Part shown: piece by piece, positions 1 through 11,745 of the stretch
How the letters are laid out: each line of letters opens with the position of its first letter
Position numbering within the stretch: the first letter of the stretch is position 1
Source of the DNA: Actinomycetota bacterium
GTDB lineage: Bacteria; Actinomycetota; Actinomycetes; Mycobacteriales; Mycobacteriaceae
DNA length: 64,000 nt
Direction: 5' to 3'
Assembly: GCA_018268465.1 (NCBI GenBank)
Contig: JAFDWN010000030.1
Location: 1-64,000, forward strand
The notes under the pieces: generated by a model
Database searches by the model: none
Seen by the model: only the letters and a program-made list of their open reading frames with translations
What the model was told of the DNA's origin: nothing
Position numbers and translations under genes: made by a program

Positions 1-38
1 CCGCCCCGCGGCACGAGGAGGAACGGGCCGCGGGGCGG
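1..38. terminator. Strong GC-rich hairpin at the window edge
   Basis: Bases 1-12 and 27-38 are perfect reverse complements (12-bp stem, 14-nt loop). There is no U-tract, which is usual for mycobacterial intrinsic-type terminators. It could end a plus-strand gene lying left of the window. In H37Rv the gene left of this locus (gatC) points away, so a terminator there would be unexpected and the hairpin's role is uncertain. Confidence 0.4.
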
Positions 39-95
39 CCGCGTCACTGTGAGGCACCTCCGCCCGAACTGCTGACCTGCATCGCCTGTGCGACA

Positions 96-767
96 GTGTT
101 GCGCGTGTCTTCGTATCTACTACGGATCCAGCTGGAGGACCGACCGGGCAGCCTGGGCTCCCTGGCCGTCGCACTGGGCTCGGTGGGCGCCGACATCCTG
201 TCGCTCGACGTGGTGGAACGCGGAGCGGGCTACGCCATCGACGACCTGGTGGTCGACCTTCCGCCGGGCGCGATGCCGGACATGCTGATCACGGCCGCCG
301 AGGCGTTGCACGGTGTCCACGTGGACACCATCCGCCCCTACACCGGGCTGCTGGACGCGCACCGCGAACTGGAGCTCATCGACCACGTCGCCGCGGCCGA
401 CGGCACGGAGAAGCAGCTGCAGGTGCTCGTCGACGAGGTGCCCAAGGTGCTGCGCGTCGGCTGGTGCACGGTCAACCGCCTCGACGCCTCCGGTCTGGCG
501 CGGGTGGTGGGCAGCCCGGGAGCTCCCGAGACGCAGGCGGACACCGCACCGTGGCTGCCGCTGGACCACGCCGCGGTGCTCGACGACTCCGCCGACTGGG
601 TGCCGCAGCTGTGGCGCGATATGGACACCACGCTGGCCGCCGCACCACTGGGCGATCCGCGCACCGCGGTGGTGCTCGGCCGGCCCGGCGGCCCGCGATT
701 CCGCCCGTCGGAAGTGGCCCGTCTGGGCTATCTGGCCGGGATCGTCGCGACCATCCTGGTGCGGTAG
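96..767 (+). CDS. ACT domain-containing protein (Rv3013 family)
   Basis: A roughly 220-aa cytoplasmic protein. The N-terminal ACT domain (about residues 5-75) opens with a typical ACT strand and turn, SYLLRIQLEDRPGSLGSLAV, where the D-R-P-G turn normally contacts a small-molecule ligand, often an amino acid. The C-terminal half is conserved in mycobacteria but has no recognised catalytic motif, so a regulatory role is inferred. The start is ambiguous: GTG at 96 or GTG at 105, which gives M-S-S-Y-L-L-R and a length nearer the H37Rv orthologue. Neither has a clear ribosome-binding site. It converges on the patatin gene with a 16-nt gap. Confidence 0.85.
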   Translation: MLRVSSYLLRIQLEDRPGSLGSLAVALGSVGADILSLDVVERGAGYAIDDLVVDLPPGAMPDMLITAAEALHGVHVDTIRPYTGLLDAHRELELIDHVAAADGTEKQLQVLVDEVPKVLRVGWCTVNRLDASGLARVVGSPGAPETQADTAPWLPLDHAAVLDDSADWVPQLWRDMDTTLAAAPLGDPRTAVVLGRPGGPRFRPSEVARLGYLAGIVATILVR

Positions 768-783
768 CGGTGCACGGGATCGG

Positions 784-2115
784 CTAGATGACCACGCGCC
801 GGTCTATCGCGCTCTCACCCCAGCTGGGGCCCAGCACGAATCGGACGATCTGGCCGTTCTCGAACCGCGCGCCCGCCTGACCGAGCTGCCGTTCGCCGTC
901 CCGGTCGAACCGCACGCGCCACAGCACCTCGTCACCGGCGAACTGGCGTCTGGTCATATCGACCTCGACTTCCCTGGCCAGCTGGTCGGTGATGAATTCG
1001 TGCAGCGCGGCCCGGTCGTCCCGCACCGCGGCGGCGGGGAACGGCGCGGCAGAGGTCACCGTGCATTCCGGGGCGAAGAAGCCGAGGACCGCCTCGACAT
1101 CCTTGTCGCGCCAGGCCCGTTCGAACGCCAGGGCGCTGACGAAGTCGTCCGCGGTGGCCGAACCGTCCGAGATCAGACCGTTGAGAAACGCCGGGTCGCG
1201 GTTCATCTTCGACACGGTGCCCAATTGGCGGGACTTCTCGGAGCGGGACTTCTCGATGATCCGCACGGCGATCGGCCGGTACCGCGGGTCGACGAGGGCA
1301 CCCTTCTCCAGGAGCCGGTCGATCTTCTCGATGAAGTGCAGCTCCTGGTAGAGGGACAGATTCCCGGACAGCTCGTTGCGCCGGTCGGCGATCTCGTTGA
1401 TGGTCCTCGGTTCGGTGGCCCGTGCCTGCGGGTTGATCTGAATCACCCAGATCTCGTCCGGTTCGCACGCCAGCAGGTCGCGGACCGGCGGGTTCTGGGA
1501 GAACAATCCGTCCCAGTACAGACCCTCGCCGACGCGCACCGACTTGAACAGGTTCGGGATCGCGGCCGACGCGAGCACCGCGTCGGCCGTGATCTCCCCC
1601 TTAGCGCTGTTGAAGGCCTTGAACACGCCGGTCACGACCTCGACCGCGCCGAGCACCAGCAGGGGCCGGTCGGCGTCGGGGACCTCGGAGTCGGGGTAGT
1701 TGAGACGGTCGAAGTCGACCCACTTCTCCAGCATGTTGCGCAGCAGCCGCAGACCGTAGTCCGACGCAGGATTCAGGTACGGGCTGATCTGGGGTGTGGC
1801 GACGAAGTTCGACATGAGTCCGGCCCACACCACCCACCAGTTGACGAACCGCTCGGGCAGTGTCGACGCCGAGTTGTCCGCCCAGAAACCCTTGAGGAGT
1901 TCCGACGCCTTCTCCGGCTTGCCGTCGACCAGCGCCGCCCAGCCCAGCAGGGCGCAGATCGCGCCGCCCGACGTGCCGCTCAACCCGACGATCTTGTATC
2001 TGTCGGTGATGTCGGGCGCCAGGAGGCGGCCGAGCACCCCGGCGGTGAACGCGGTGTGGCTGCCGCCGCCCTGGCAGGCAATCGCTACCCGGATCGGTTC
2101 GGCGTGTTCGGTCAC
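784..2115 (-). CDS. Patatin-like phospholipase with C-terminal SnoaL-like domain
   Basis: A 443-aa predicted serine lipid hydrolase. The patatin core spans about residues 8-310: oxyanion glycine run QGGGSH (15-20), nucleophile elbow GTSGG with Ser49, and catalytic Asp202 in WDGLF, giving the Ser-Asp dyad. From about residue 320 the sequence changes to an NTF2/SnoaL-like cone fold (FERAWRDKDVEAVLGFFAPE and following), which is not part of the standard patatin family. There is no signal peptide, so it is probably cytoplasmic or membrane-associated. It starts at GTG 2115 behind a GGAG ribosome-binding site. The substrate is unknown. Confidence 0.85.
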   Translation of the reverse strand: MTEHAEPIRVAIACQGGGSHTAFTAGVLGRLLAPDITDRYKIVGLSGTSGGAICALLGWAALVDGKPEKASELLKGFWADNSASTLPERFVNWWVVWAGLMSNFVATPQISPYLNPASDYGLRLLRNMLEKWVDFDRLNYPDSEVPDADRPLLVLGAVEVVTGVFKAFNSAKGEITADAVLASAAIPNLFKSVRVGEGLYWDGLFSQNPPVRDLLACEPDEIWVIQINPQARATEPRTINEIADRRNELSGNLSLYQELHFIEKIDRLLEKGALVDPRYRPIAVRIIEKSRSEKSRQLGTVSKMNRDPAFLNGLISDGSATADDFVSALAFERAWRDKDVEAVLGFFAPECTVTSAAPFPAAAVRDDRAALHEFITDQLAREVEVDMTRRQFAGDEVLWRVRFDRDGERQLGQAGARFENGQIVRFVLGPSWGESAIDRRVVI

Positions 2116-2224
2116 CGGTACTCCTCAATGATCGTGCCCGGGTGCGGCCGGTCTGGCTCGCTGTTCGGGTCGCGCCCTGCCATTGTGGGGGACGCCGGGA
2201 GCGGGGGCGAGCCAGGTCGAGCGA

Positions 2225-2242
2225 CACCGCGGTGCCGCGGTG
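2225..2242. repeat. Perfect palindrome upstream of the patatin gene
   Basis: CACCGCGG and CCGCGGTG are perfect inverted 8-mers separated by TG. They lie about 110 nt upstream of the patatin start, in the 207-nt gap between it and ligA (2116-2322), which holds no gene. It could be an operator or a small hairpin after ligA. GC-rich palindromes also arise by chance here. Confidence 0.3.
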
Positions 2243-2322
2243 AATGCCGGGCAACTCGGTCGTGAACACGTCGTGCCCGCGGGCTCACCCGGGGCCGCAT
2301 TTCGGCGCCCCCACAGCCGGAT

Positions 2323-5371
<3,049 letters not shown>

Positions 5372-5407
5372 GGCCGTCAGTATGTCAGCGGGGTGCCCAG
5401 CGGTCCC

Positions 5408-6847
5408 TCACCCGGTGTAGTCCACGAACGTCGCCATTCCGGCGCCGAGGTGATAGTCGTTGTGGCAGTGCACAATCCAGCGTCCGGGATTGTCGGTGTC
5501 GAAATCGACCCCGACGGTCTGCATCGGGGGCACGAGCACGGTGTCCTTGCGGGGGCCCACCTGCTGCGGTCCGGTCCCGCCCACCTGGAAGGTGTGCCCG
5601 TGCAGATGCATCGGATGGAACATCATCGACTCGCTGATGAAACGCAGCCGCACCCGCTTGGCCGGTTCCAGCGCGATCCCGTTGTTGGGCGGATCGTAGA
5701 GCTTCCCGTTGATCGGCCAGGTATATCCGTTGACCGGGCCGGACAGCCGCAGATCGACAATCATGTCCGGATCACGTGGCACAAGAACCACTTCCGGGGC
5801 GGCCGACAGTGCCGAGGTGTTGAGCACCGGCGCTGAGCGCAGCGATGCGACGAACTCGGCGGCATCGATCCGCGACGGCGCGTTCCCGACCCGCAGATCC
5901 AGCCGCGCGTAGCCGTCCTTACCCTCCGCCGCGGCGATCACCGGCACCGACTCCCCCAGCGCGACGATGGCGTCGGCGCGTTCGCCCATACCGAGGATCA
6001 GCGCTCCGGCGCGTCGGGGCACGACGGGAAACCCGTCGGTGTGGGTGACGTCGAGGTCGGCGCCCGGCACCGCGACGCGGAAGGCCGTGTCGGCTCCAGC
6101 GTTGATGATGCGCAGCCGGATCCGTTGTCCGGCAAGATAATCCACAACCTGCGGGTCGGTGGTCGTCCTGCCGTTGATGAGGAAGTAGGGGTAGGTGACG
6201 TCGCCTCCGTCCGCGCCGAGGGGCAGGCTGGCACTGAGCGGGGGCGCCTGCGATGCCATCGGTTTCATCCCGGTCTTGGCCAGGTTGGCCCCCACCTCGT
6301 CGGGAGTTGTGCCGGTCCCGTCGATCCAGTCGTCGAGTACGACGACGAGTTCGTCGTCGTAGTCGGCGCCGTCAGCGGGGTCCTCGATGATCAGCGGTCC
6401 GTACATGCCGCGGTCCAGTTGCGTGCCGACGTGGGAGTGCAGGTAGTAGGTGCCCGCGTCCGGTGGCGCGAATTCGTAGGTGAAAGTGCCGCCGGGGGCG
6501 ATCGCCTCCTGGGTCAGCACCGGGACCCCGTCCATGGCGTTGGGGATCGCCAACCCGTGCCAGTGCACGGTGGTCTCCTGGGGCAGCGTGTTGGTCACCG
6601 GTACGCGCAGCAGCTGACCCTTGCGAATTCGGATCTCCTTGGCCGGCACGGTGCCCGTGTACGTCCAGGTGCGCACCGGCACGCCACCGAGATCGACGTC
6701 AGTCTCCGCGGCGGTGAACGCGACCTCCACGGCGTCGGCGGCCTGCTCGGACGCGGCGGTTTCGGCACTGCGCGCCGAACAGCCGCCCAGCACGCCCGCC
6801 GCCGCTCCGACCGCCGAAAGCGCCAGGAAACCCCGCCTGTCGATCAT
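5408..6847 (-). CDS. Secreted multicopper oxidase, Tat/lipoprotein
   Basis: A 479-aa laccase-type oxidase. The start at ATG 6847 yields a twin-arginine signal (MIDRRGFLALSAVG) and a lipobox LGGC (Cys23), so it should be exported folded and anchored to the outer face of the membrane. All four copper motifs are present: HWHG (His95/97), HSH (His137/139), HPMHLHGH, and the C-terminal HCHNDYHLGAGM, whose Met is the likely type-1 axial ligand. Family roles include Cu(I) oxidation and copper tolerance, as in mycobacterial MmcO, which is the most likely function here. It is divergent from the MmcQ gene. A longer upstream extension was rejected because it disrupts the signal peptide. Confidence 0.92.
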   Translation of the reverse strand: MIDRRGFLALSAVGAAAGVLGGCSARSAETAASEQAADAVEVAFTAAETDVDLGGVPVRTWTYTGTVPAKEIRIRKGQLLRVPVTNTLPQETTVHWHGLAIPNAMDGVPVLTQEAIAPGGTFTYEFAPPDAGTYYLHSHVGTQLDRGMYGPLIIEDPADGADYDDELVVVLDDWIDGTGTTPDEVGANLAKTGMKPMASQAPPLSASLPLGADGGDVTYPYFLINGRTTTDPQVVDYLAGQRIRLRIINAGADTAFRVAVPGADLDVTHTDGFPVVPRRAGALILGMGERADAIVALGESVPVIAAAEGKDGYARLDLRVGNAPSRIDAAEFVASLRSAPVLNTSALSAAPEVVLVPRDPDMIVDLRLSGPVNGYTWPINGKLYDPPNNGIALEPAKRVRLRFISESMMFHPMHLHGHTFQVGGTGPQQVGPRKDTVLVPPMQTVGVDFDTDNPGRWIVHCHNDYHLGAGMATFVDYTG

Positions 6848-6933
6848 GATCGCAGGCTGACACGCGACTCCCCACCACGGCGCGGAACGACCGATCTGGT
6901 ACCGAGATGGCCGACACCGGCCACGGACACCGC

Positions 6934-6939
6934 TACCCT
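6934..6939 (+). promoter_or_regulatory. -10 hexamer TACCCT, near-leaderless start
   Basis: A TANNNT hexamer ending 7 nt before the ATG at 6947, with no Shine-Dalgarno sequence between. This predicts a transcript starting at or next to the start codon. Confidence 0.45.
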
Positions 6940-6946
6940 GGCGGGC

Positions 6947-7342
6947 ATGCCCCACCCGATCGTGTTCGGCGACGACGATCTGGGGCTGGCGCAGGTGCGC
7001 ACCATCGCGCTGGCCTTCCCGGAGGCGTTCGAGAAGATCTCCTGGGGCCGTCCGGTCTTCTGCGCACCCAAGATGTTCGTCATGTACGGGGGCAATGCGA
7101 AGCGGTCCGGCGACATGGTGGCCTACCCGTATTCGATCCTGGTGAAGGTCGACGACGGCGACCGGCAGGCGCTGGAGCAGGACGACCGCTTCTTCTATCC
7201 CGCGTACATGGGACCGTACGGCTGGCTGGGACTGGATTTCACGGCGGCGCCGGTGGACTGGGACGAGGTGGGCGAACTCGTGGATGCGTCGTTCCGGATG
7301 GTGGCCCCGCGCAGACTGATCAGACAGCTCGACGAAGTGTGA
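6947..7342 (+). CDS. MmcQ/YjbR family protein
   Basis: A 131-aa protein of the MmcQ/YjbR (CyaY-like fold) family, recognised from the pattern of sparse aromatics plus FEKISWGRPVF near the N-terminus and YPAYMGPYGWLGLDF in the middle. The family is annotated as DNA-binding from structural similarity, but no precise function is established. The start at ATG 6947 removes a long unsupported extension. It lies 34 nt upstream of the acyl-CoA ligase gene, so the two may be co-transcribed. Confidence 0.85.
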   Translation: MPHPIVFGDDDLGLAQVRTIALAFPEAFEKISWGRPVFCAPKMFVMYGGNAKRSGDMVAYPYSILVKVDDGDRQALEQDDRFFYPAYMGPYGWLGLDFTAAPVDWDEVGELVDASFRMVAPRRLIRQLDEV

Positions 7343-7376
7343 CCCGGCACCGCAACGTGATTCGATCGGAGGCGCA

Positions 7377-8972
7377 ATGAGTTTCGCCAGCCCCTTCCCC
7401 GACGTCCAGATCCCGACGACCAGCGTGTACGACTACCTGTTCGCCGACATCGACGCGGCCGACCTGGACCGCGTCGCACTGATCGACACGCCGTCGGGCG
7501 CCGCGACGACCTACCGCGAGATGATCGCCCGTATCGACGCTTTCGCCGGGGCCTTGGGGGCGCGTGGCATCGGCGTCGGCGACGTGGTCGGCCTGCTGGC
7601 CCCCAACAGCTCGGCGTTCGCCACCGCGTTCCACGGCATCCTGCGCGCGGGCGCGACCGCCACCACCGTCAACGCTCTGTTCACGGCGACCGACATCGCC
7701 AAACAACTCACCGACTCGCACGCCACGATGCTGATCACCGTGAGCGCGCTGGCGCCGCGAGCCGCCGAGGCCGCGACCGCCGCCGGCCTCGCCGCCGCCG
7801 ACCTCGTGGTGCTCGACGGGGCCGGGCAGGCGGCCGACGGTCACCCGAACGCCGCGGACCTCCTCGCCGCCGGCGCCAAGCCCCCGCGGGTCCACTTCGA
7901 TCCCGCCACCCACCTGGCGGTGCTGCCGTACAGTTCCGGCACCACCGGGGTGCCCAAGGGTGTGATGCTGACCCACCGCAACCTGACCGCCAACGTCGCG
8001 CAGATCCGGCCGCTGCACGGCATCCAGTCCGACGACGCGGTGCTGGCGGTGCTGCCGTTCTTCCATATCTACGGGATGACGGTGCTGCTCAACGCCGCTC
8101 TGCACGCCCGCGCACGGTTGGTGATCATGCCCGGCTTCGATCTCGGCCAGTTCCTCGGCGCCATCGAGACACACCGGTGCAGCGTGGTATTCATCGCGCC
8201 GCCGGTGGCGGTCGCGCTGGCCAAACATCCCCTGATCGACGAACACGACCTGTCGTCGCTGCGGACCATCATGTCCGGCGCGGCGCCGCTGGACGCCGAC
8301 GTGGGCCACACCGCGGCCACACGGCTGGGCTGCCGGCTGGTTCAGGGTTACGGCATGAGCGAGCTCAGCCCGGTCAGCCACATCACCCCGTTCTCCGGTG
8401 GGGACTCCGTACCGCTCAGCTCGGTCGGCTGGACCGTGCCCAACGCCGCCAGCAAGCTCGTCGACCCCGCATCGCGCGCCGAGATCAGCCCTCCCGCAGA
8501 AGGACTCAGCGTGACGGGTGAATTGTGGTTCAAGGGCCCCAATGTCATGGCCGGGTACCTCGGCAACGAGCAGGCCACTCGCGACACCATCGACCCGGAC
8601 GGGTGGCTGCACACCGGCGATCTCGCCCAGATTGATTCGGACGGCCGGGTTTACATCGTCGACCGGCTCAAGGAGCTGATCAAGTACAAGGGGTACCAGG
8701 TGCCGCCAGCCGAACTCGAGGCGGTGCTGCTGGGCCACCCCGACATCGCCGACGCCGCGGTGATCGGCGTCGCCGACACCGAGTCCGGCGAGGAAGTGCC
8801 CAAGGCGTTCGTCGTCACCCAGCCGGGTGCGACGCTGACCGGCGAGCAGGTGGTCCGGTTCGTCGCCGAGCATGTCGCGCCGTACAAGAAGGTGCGGCAG
8901 GTCGAATTCATCGACGTCATCCCGAAATCGGCGTCCGGGAAGATTCTGCGCAAGGATCTGCGCACGCCGTAG
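7377..8972 (+). CDS. Acyl-CoA synthetase, 4-coumarate-CoA ligase-like (FadD family)
   Basis: A 531-aa member of the ANL adenylating enzyme superfamily that forms an acyl- or aryl-adenylate and then the CoA thioester. It shows the AMP-binding P-loop YSSGTTGVPKGVML (about 185-198), the aromatic motif QGYGMSELSP, WLHTGDL, the hinge YIVDRLKELIKYKGYQV, and the catalytic lysine near the C-terminus in SASGKILRKDLR. The motifs resemble plant 4CL and mycobacterial FadD proteins; the acid substrate (fatty or phenylpropanoid) is undetermined. The start ATG 7377 has a good GGAGG ribosome-binding site. It converges on the MetE-like gene with a 3-nt gap. Confidence 0.93.
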   Translation: MSFASPFPDVQIPTTSVYDYLFADIDAADLDRVALIDTPSGAATTYREMIARIDAFAGALGARGIGVGDVVGLLAPNSSAFATAFHGILRAGATATTVNALFTATDIAKQLTDSHATMLITVSALAPRAAEAATAAGLAAADLVVLDGAGQAADGHPNAADLLAAGAKPPRVHFDPATHLAVLPYSSGTTGVPKGVMLTHRNLTANVAQIRPLHGIQSDDAVLAVLPFFHIYGMTVLLNAALHARARLVIMPGFDLGQFLGAIETHRCSVVFIAPPVAVALAKHPLIDEHDLSSLRTIMSGAAPLDADVGHTAATRLGCRLVQGYGMSELSPVSHITPFSGGDSVPLSSVGWTVPNAASKLVDPASRAEISPPAEGLSVTGELWFKGPNVMAGYLGNEQATRDTIDPDGWLHTGDLAQIDSDGRVYIVDRLKELIKYKGYQVPPAELEAVLLGHPDIADAAVIGVADTESGEEVPKAFVVTQPGATLTGEQVVRFVAEHVAPYKKVRQVEFIDVIPKSASGKILRKDLRTP

Positions 8973-8975
8973 CGC

Positions 8976-10001
8976 TCAGATGGCGTCGGGGTCCTCGGCG
9001 ATCCCGTCGGCCGCCTTCTGCGCCAATTCGACCGCGACGCGCGCCCATTCGGCGGTGGCCGCGGCCAGCCCGCAGGCGGGGGTGATGCCGATCCTGTCCC
9101 TGATCACCGACCGGGCGAACCCCAGCCGGTCGGTCAGCGTGACCGCCGCCTTCGCGATTTCTTCTGCCGACGGTCGCGCCGGCGGTGCGGACGAGGGCAC
9201 GACGCCGAGCAGCACGGTGCGACCGGAGTCGACGAACTCGCCGATACCGTCGAGGTCCGCGGCGGCCAGCGCCGCGACATCCACCGAGAGTGCATGAACA
9301 GAGCTGCGCCGCAGCAGTTCCCACGGAAGACCGGCGGCGCAGCTGTGTACGGCCACCGCGGTGCCGACCCGCGCCACGCACTCGTCGAGCAGCCCGATGG
9401 CCGTCGACTCCTCGACCGGATGCACCGGCGAGAGTGCCGTCACCCCGGTCAGTCTGCCCGCCAGCGCCGCGGGCAGCGACGGCTCGTCGAACTGCACCAC
9501 CACCGGGGTGTCCAGCCGTCGCGCCACCTGCGCGCGGTGTGCGGCCACGCCCTCGGCCAGCGACCCGGCCAGATCGCGCAGCGCCCCGCGGTCGGTGATG
9601 GCGCGATGCCCGCCGGGCAGTTCCAGCTGCGCTGCCAGCGTGATCGGCCCGGGCGCCTGCACCTTCACCACCCGTCCGCTGCCCCGCAGCCCGGCGTTCT
9701 CCCATGCCTCCTCGAGCGCGTCGATGTCCTCGTCGAGCAGGCTGGTGGCGCGGCGCACCACCGCGCTGCGCCGCGAGGCGATCCGGTAACCCCGCGGGAC
9801 GGTGTCGATGCCGATGTCGACCAGCAGTGCCGCGGCCCGCCCGATGATGTCGGCGCCGACGCCCCGGGCCGGCAGCTCCACCAGATGGGTGAGCGTGTGC
9901 AGTTCGCCGACGACCACCGCCGCGGCTTCGCGCGGCGTACTGCCCGGCCACGAGCCGATACCGGTCGCCGCCGCGAACGCGGCGGACCCAAGAGCACTCA
10001 C
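8976..10001 (-). CDS. MetE C-terminal-like (cobalamin-independent methionine synthase-like) protein
   Basis: A 341-aa orthologue of H37Rv Rv3015c, which follows ligA there. It resembles only the C-terminal UROD/MetE-like TIM barrel, with VQFDEPSLP, an Asp/Glu/Cys-bearing strand pattern, VHSCAAG and GITPACGL. These His and Cys residues fit the zinc-site positions of MetE. The N-terminal folate-binding half of true MetE (about 750 aa) is absent, so it may use a different methyl donor. The start at GTG 10001 is chosen by similarity to the actinobacterial start (ATGIGSWPGSTPREA); the frame stays open upstream into the permease gene. Confidence 0.85.
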   Translation of the reverse strand: MSALGSAAFAAATGIGSWPGSTPREAAAVVVGELHTLTHLVELPARGVGADIIGRAAALLVDIGIDTVPRGYRIASRRSAVVRRATSLLDEDIDALEEAWENAGLRGSGRVVKVQAPGPITLAAQLELPGGHRAITDRGALRDLAGSLAEGVAAHRAQVARRLDTPVVVQFDEPSLPAALAGRLTGVTALSPVHPVEESTAIGLLDECVARVGTAVAVHSCAAGLPWELLRRSSVHALSVDVAALAAADLDGIGEFVDSGRTVLLGVVPSSAPPARPSAEEIAKAAVTLTDRLGFARSVIRDRIGITPACGLAAATAEWARVAVELAQKAADGIAEDPDAI

Positions 10002-10081
10002 CGGCCAACCGTATTCGACGTCCGACAGGGTCCACGAACTGGACCGCGGTAACGCAACGGTCTGGGCCCGGAACTCCGGCG

Positions 10082-11455
10082 TCAGCTGTCTCTGGTGAAT
10101 GTGGGCTCTTCGGCTGCGGTCACGATCTCGGCTTCTTCGCGCATGTCGAGGGTGGGCGCGGGCCTGCGGAATCCGCGGGTGAGGAAGCCCAGGTAGACGA
10201 GGCCGGTGGCGAGCCAGGTCAGCCCGACGGTGAGGGCGGTCGCCGACAGACTCGTCCACAACCAAATGGTCAGTGCGAAGCCCACCACCGGGATGACGCC
10301 GTATCGGACCAGGTCGATCGGCGTACGCCGGCGTTCGTCGATGAGGTAGGTCTTGATCACCGCGAGGTTGACCACCGAGAAGGCGACCAGGGCTCCGAAG
10401 CTGACCATTGCGGCGGCGGTGCCCAGCGAGATGAACAACGCGACCAGCGAGACGAAGCCGACGACCAGAATGGCGTTGACCGGCGTGTGAAAGCGCTGGC
10501 TGATCCTGGCGAAGACCGCTCTGGGGAGCGCACCGTCGCGGCCCATCGCGAAGAGGATCCGGCCGACACTGGCCTGGGCGGTCATCGCCGAGGCAAAGCA
10601 CCCTGCGACATACGCTGCGGTGAAGAACGATTCGAGGAACGTGCCACCCACCCGAAGCATGACGTCGTTGGCTGCGGCGTCGATGCTGGTGAAGTTCTGG
10701 AAGTCGGGGAAGGCGAAGGCGGCGACAGCCGAGACGATGATGAACAGCAGCCCCCCGAGGAAGGTGACCAGCAGGATCGCTCGGGGGATGGACCGTTTCG
10801 GGTCACGTGCCTCTTCGGACAGTGTGGAAATCGCGTCGAAACCCAGAAACGACAGACACAGCACCGCCGCGCCGGCGAACAGTGTCGAGAGCTCGGCATT
10901 GCTGAAGAACACCGACCCGAGCGAGGGGGCGCCGGCGGCACCGATGTGCCGGATCGCGGTGACCATGAACACCACGATGAACACCAGCTGGAAGGCGACG
11001 AGGGCGAGGTTGAACTTGGTGACCATCTTGATCCCCAGGACGTTGAGCATCGTGACCAGGGCGATCGAGAGGACCACGACGAACCACGGCGGCACCGCGG
11101 GCCAGAGCGCATTGAGGAAGATGCCGATGACCAGGAAATTGATCATCGGCAGGAAGACGTAGTCGAGCAAGAGCGCCCAGCCCGCCGCAAAGCCGACCGA
11201 CCCGCCGAACGCCCGCTGCGCGTACGAGTAGGCGGATCCCGCGACGGGATGCGCCACCACCATGCGGCCATAGCTGTAGGCGGTGAAGAGCATCGCCACG
11301 AGCGTGATCACGTAGGCGCCGGGAAGGTGTCCCTGTGTGCTGTCGGTGACGACGCCGAACGTGGTGAAGACCGTCAGCGGCACCATGTACGCCAATCCGA
11401 AGAAAACCAGTTCGGGTAGTCCGAGTACTCGGTCGAGGTGGGATGTCGATGGCAT
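10082..11455 (-). CDS. APC superfamily amino acid permease
   Basis: A 457-aa integral membrane transporter with about 12 predicted helices. It has the APC hallmarks: an unwound first helix around GLAYMVPLTVFTTFG, FLGFDAISTLSEEARDPKRSIPRAI after helix 6, and FAMGRDGALPRAVFARI in the loop after helix 8, typical of amino acid/polyamine permeases related to YhdG/PuuP. The start is ATG 11455 (MPSTSHLDRV) behind a GAAGGGAAG ribosome-binding site. It is transcribed divergently from a LacI-family gene, with a perfect palindrome between them, suggesting substrate-controlled repression. The exact amino acid or amine is unknown. Confidence 0.9.
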   Translation of the reverse strand: MPSTSHLDRVLGLPELVFFGLAYMVPLTVFTTFGVVTDSTQGHLPGAYVITLVAMLFTAYSYGRMVVAHPVAGSAYSYAQRAFGGSVGFAAGWALLLDYVFLPMINFLVIGIFLNALWPAVPPWFVVVLSIALVTMLNVLGIKMVTKFNLALVAFQLVFIVVFMVTAIRHIGAAGAPSLGSVFFSNAELSTLFAGAAVLCLSFLGFDAISTLSEEARDPKRSIPRAILLVTFLGGLLFIIVSAVAAFAFPDFQNFTSIDAAANDVMLRVGGTFLESFFTAAYVAGCFASAMTAQASVGRILFAMGRDGALPRAVFARISQRFHTPVNAILVVGFVSLVALFISLGTAAAMVSFGALVAFSVVNLAVIKTYLIDERRRTPIDLVRYGVIPVVGFALTIWLWTSLSATALTVGLTWLATGLVYLGFLTRGFRRPAPTLDMREEAEIVTAAEEPTFTRDS

Positions 11456-11632
11456 GGACTGCTTCCCTTCAGTTGGTTTCGTCGTGGACGATGCGTGCGC
11501 CGCTCGGGGTCTGTCCGACGGTCGCGGCAGCGAGGAGCTTGTTCGGGGCATCGACGGATCCACGCCGGTCATGCCGCGTCCGCCTGCCCACGTCCACCCG
11601 CCTCCCGTCGATCGGTCGCTCAAGCAGACGCC

Positions 11633-11650
11633 TGCCGGAACGTTCCGGCA
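11633..11650. promoter_or_regulatory. Predicted LacI-family operator
   Basis: TGCCGGAACGTTCCGGCA is a perfect 18-bp palindrome with the central CG typical of LacI/GalR operators. It lies in the 290-nt region between the APC permease (start 11455) and the LacI-type regulator (start 11746). Nothing else in this region looks coding. Confidence 0.65.
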
Positions 11651-11731
11651 AGCCGATTGGGCGGGATTTTACGAAGGCGTAACGAAACGCCCGGCGCGAA
11701 CACCGGGGCACGGCGTTTCCGAAGGTGGCCC

Positions 11732-11737
11732 TACTGT
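11732..11737 (+). promoter_or_regulatory. -10 hexamer TACTGT for the LacI-type gene
   Basis: A TANNNT hexamer ending 8 nt before ATG 11746, with no ribosome-binding site. It fits a leaderless or near-leaderless transcript. Confidence 0.4.
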
Positions 11738-11745
11738 GGGTGGGT

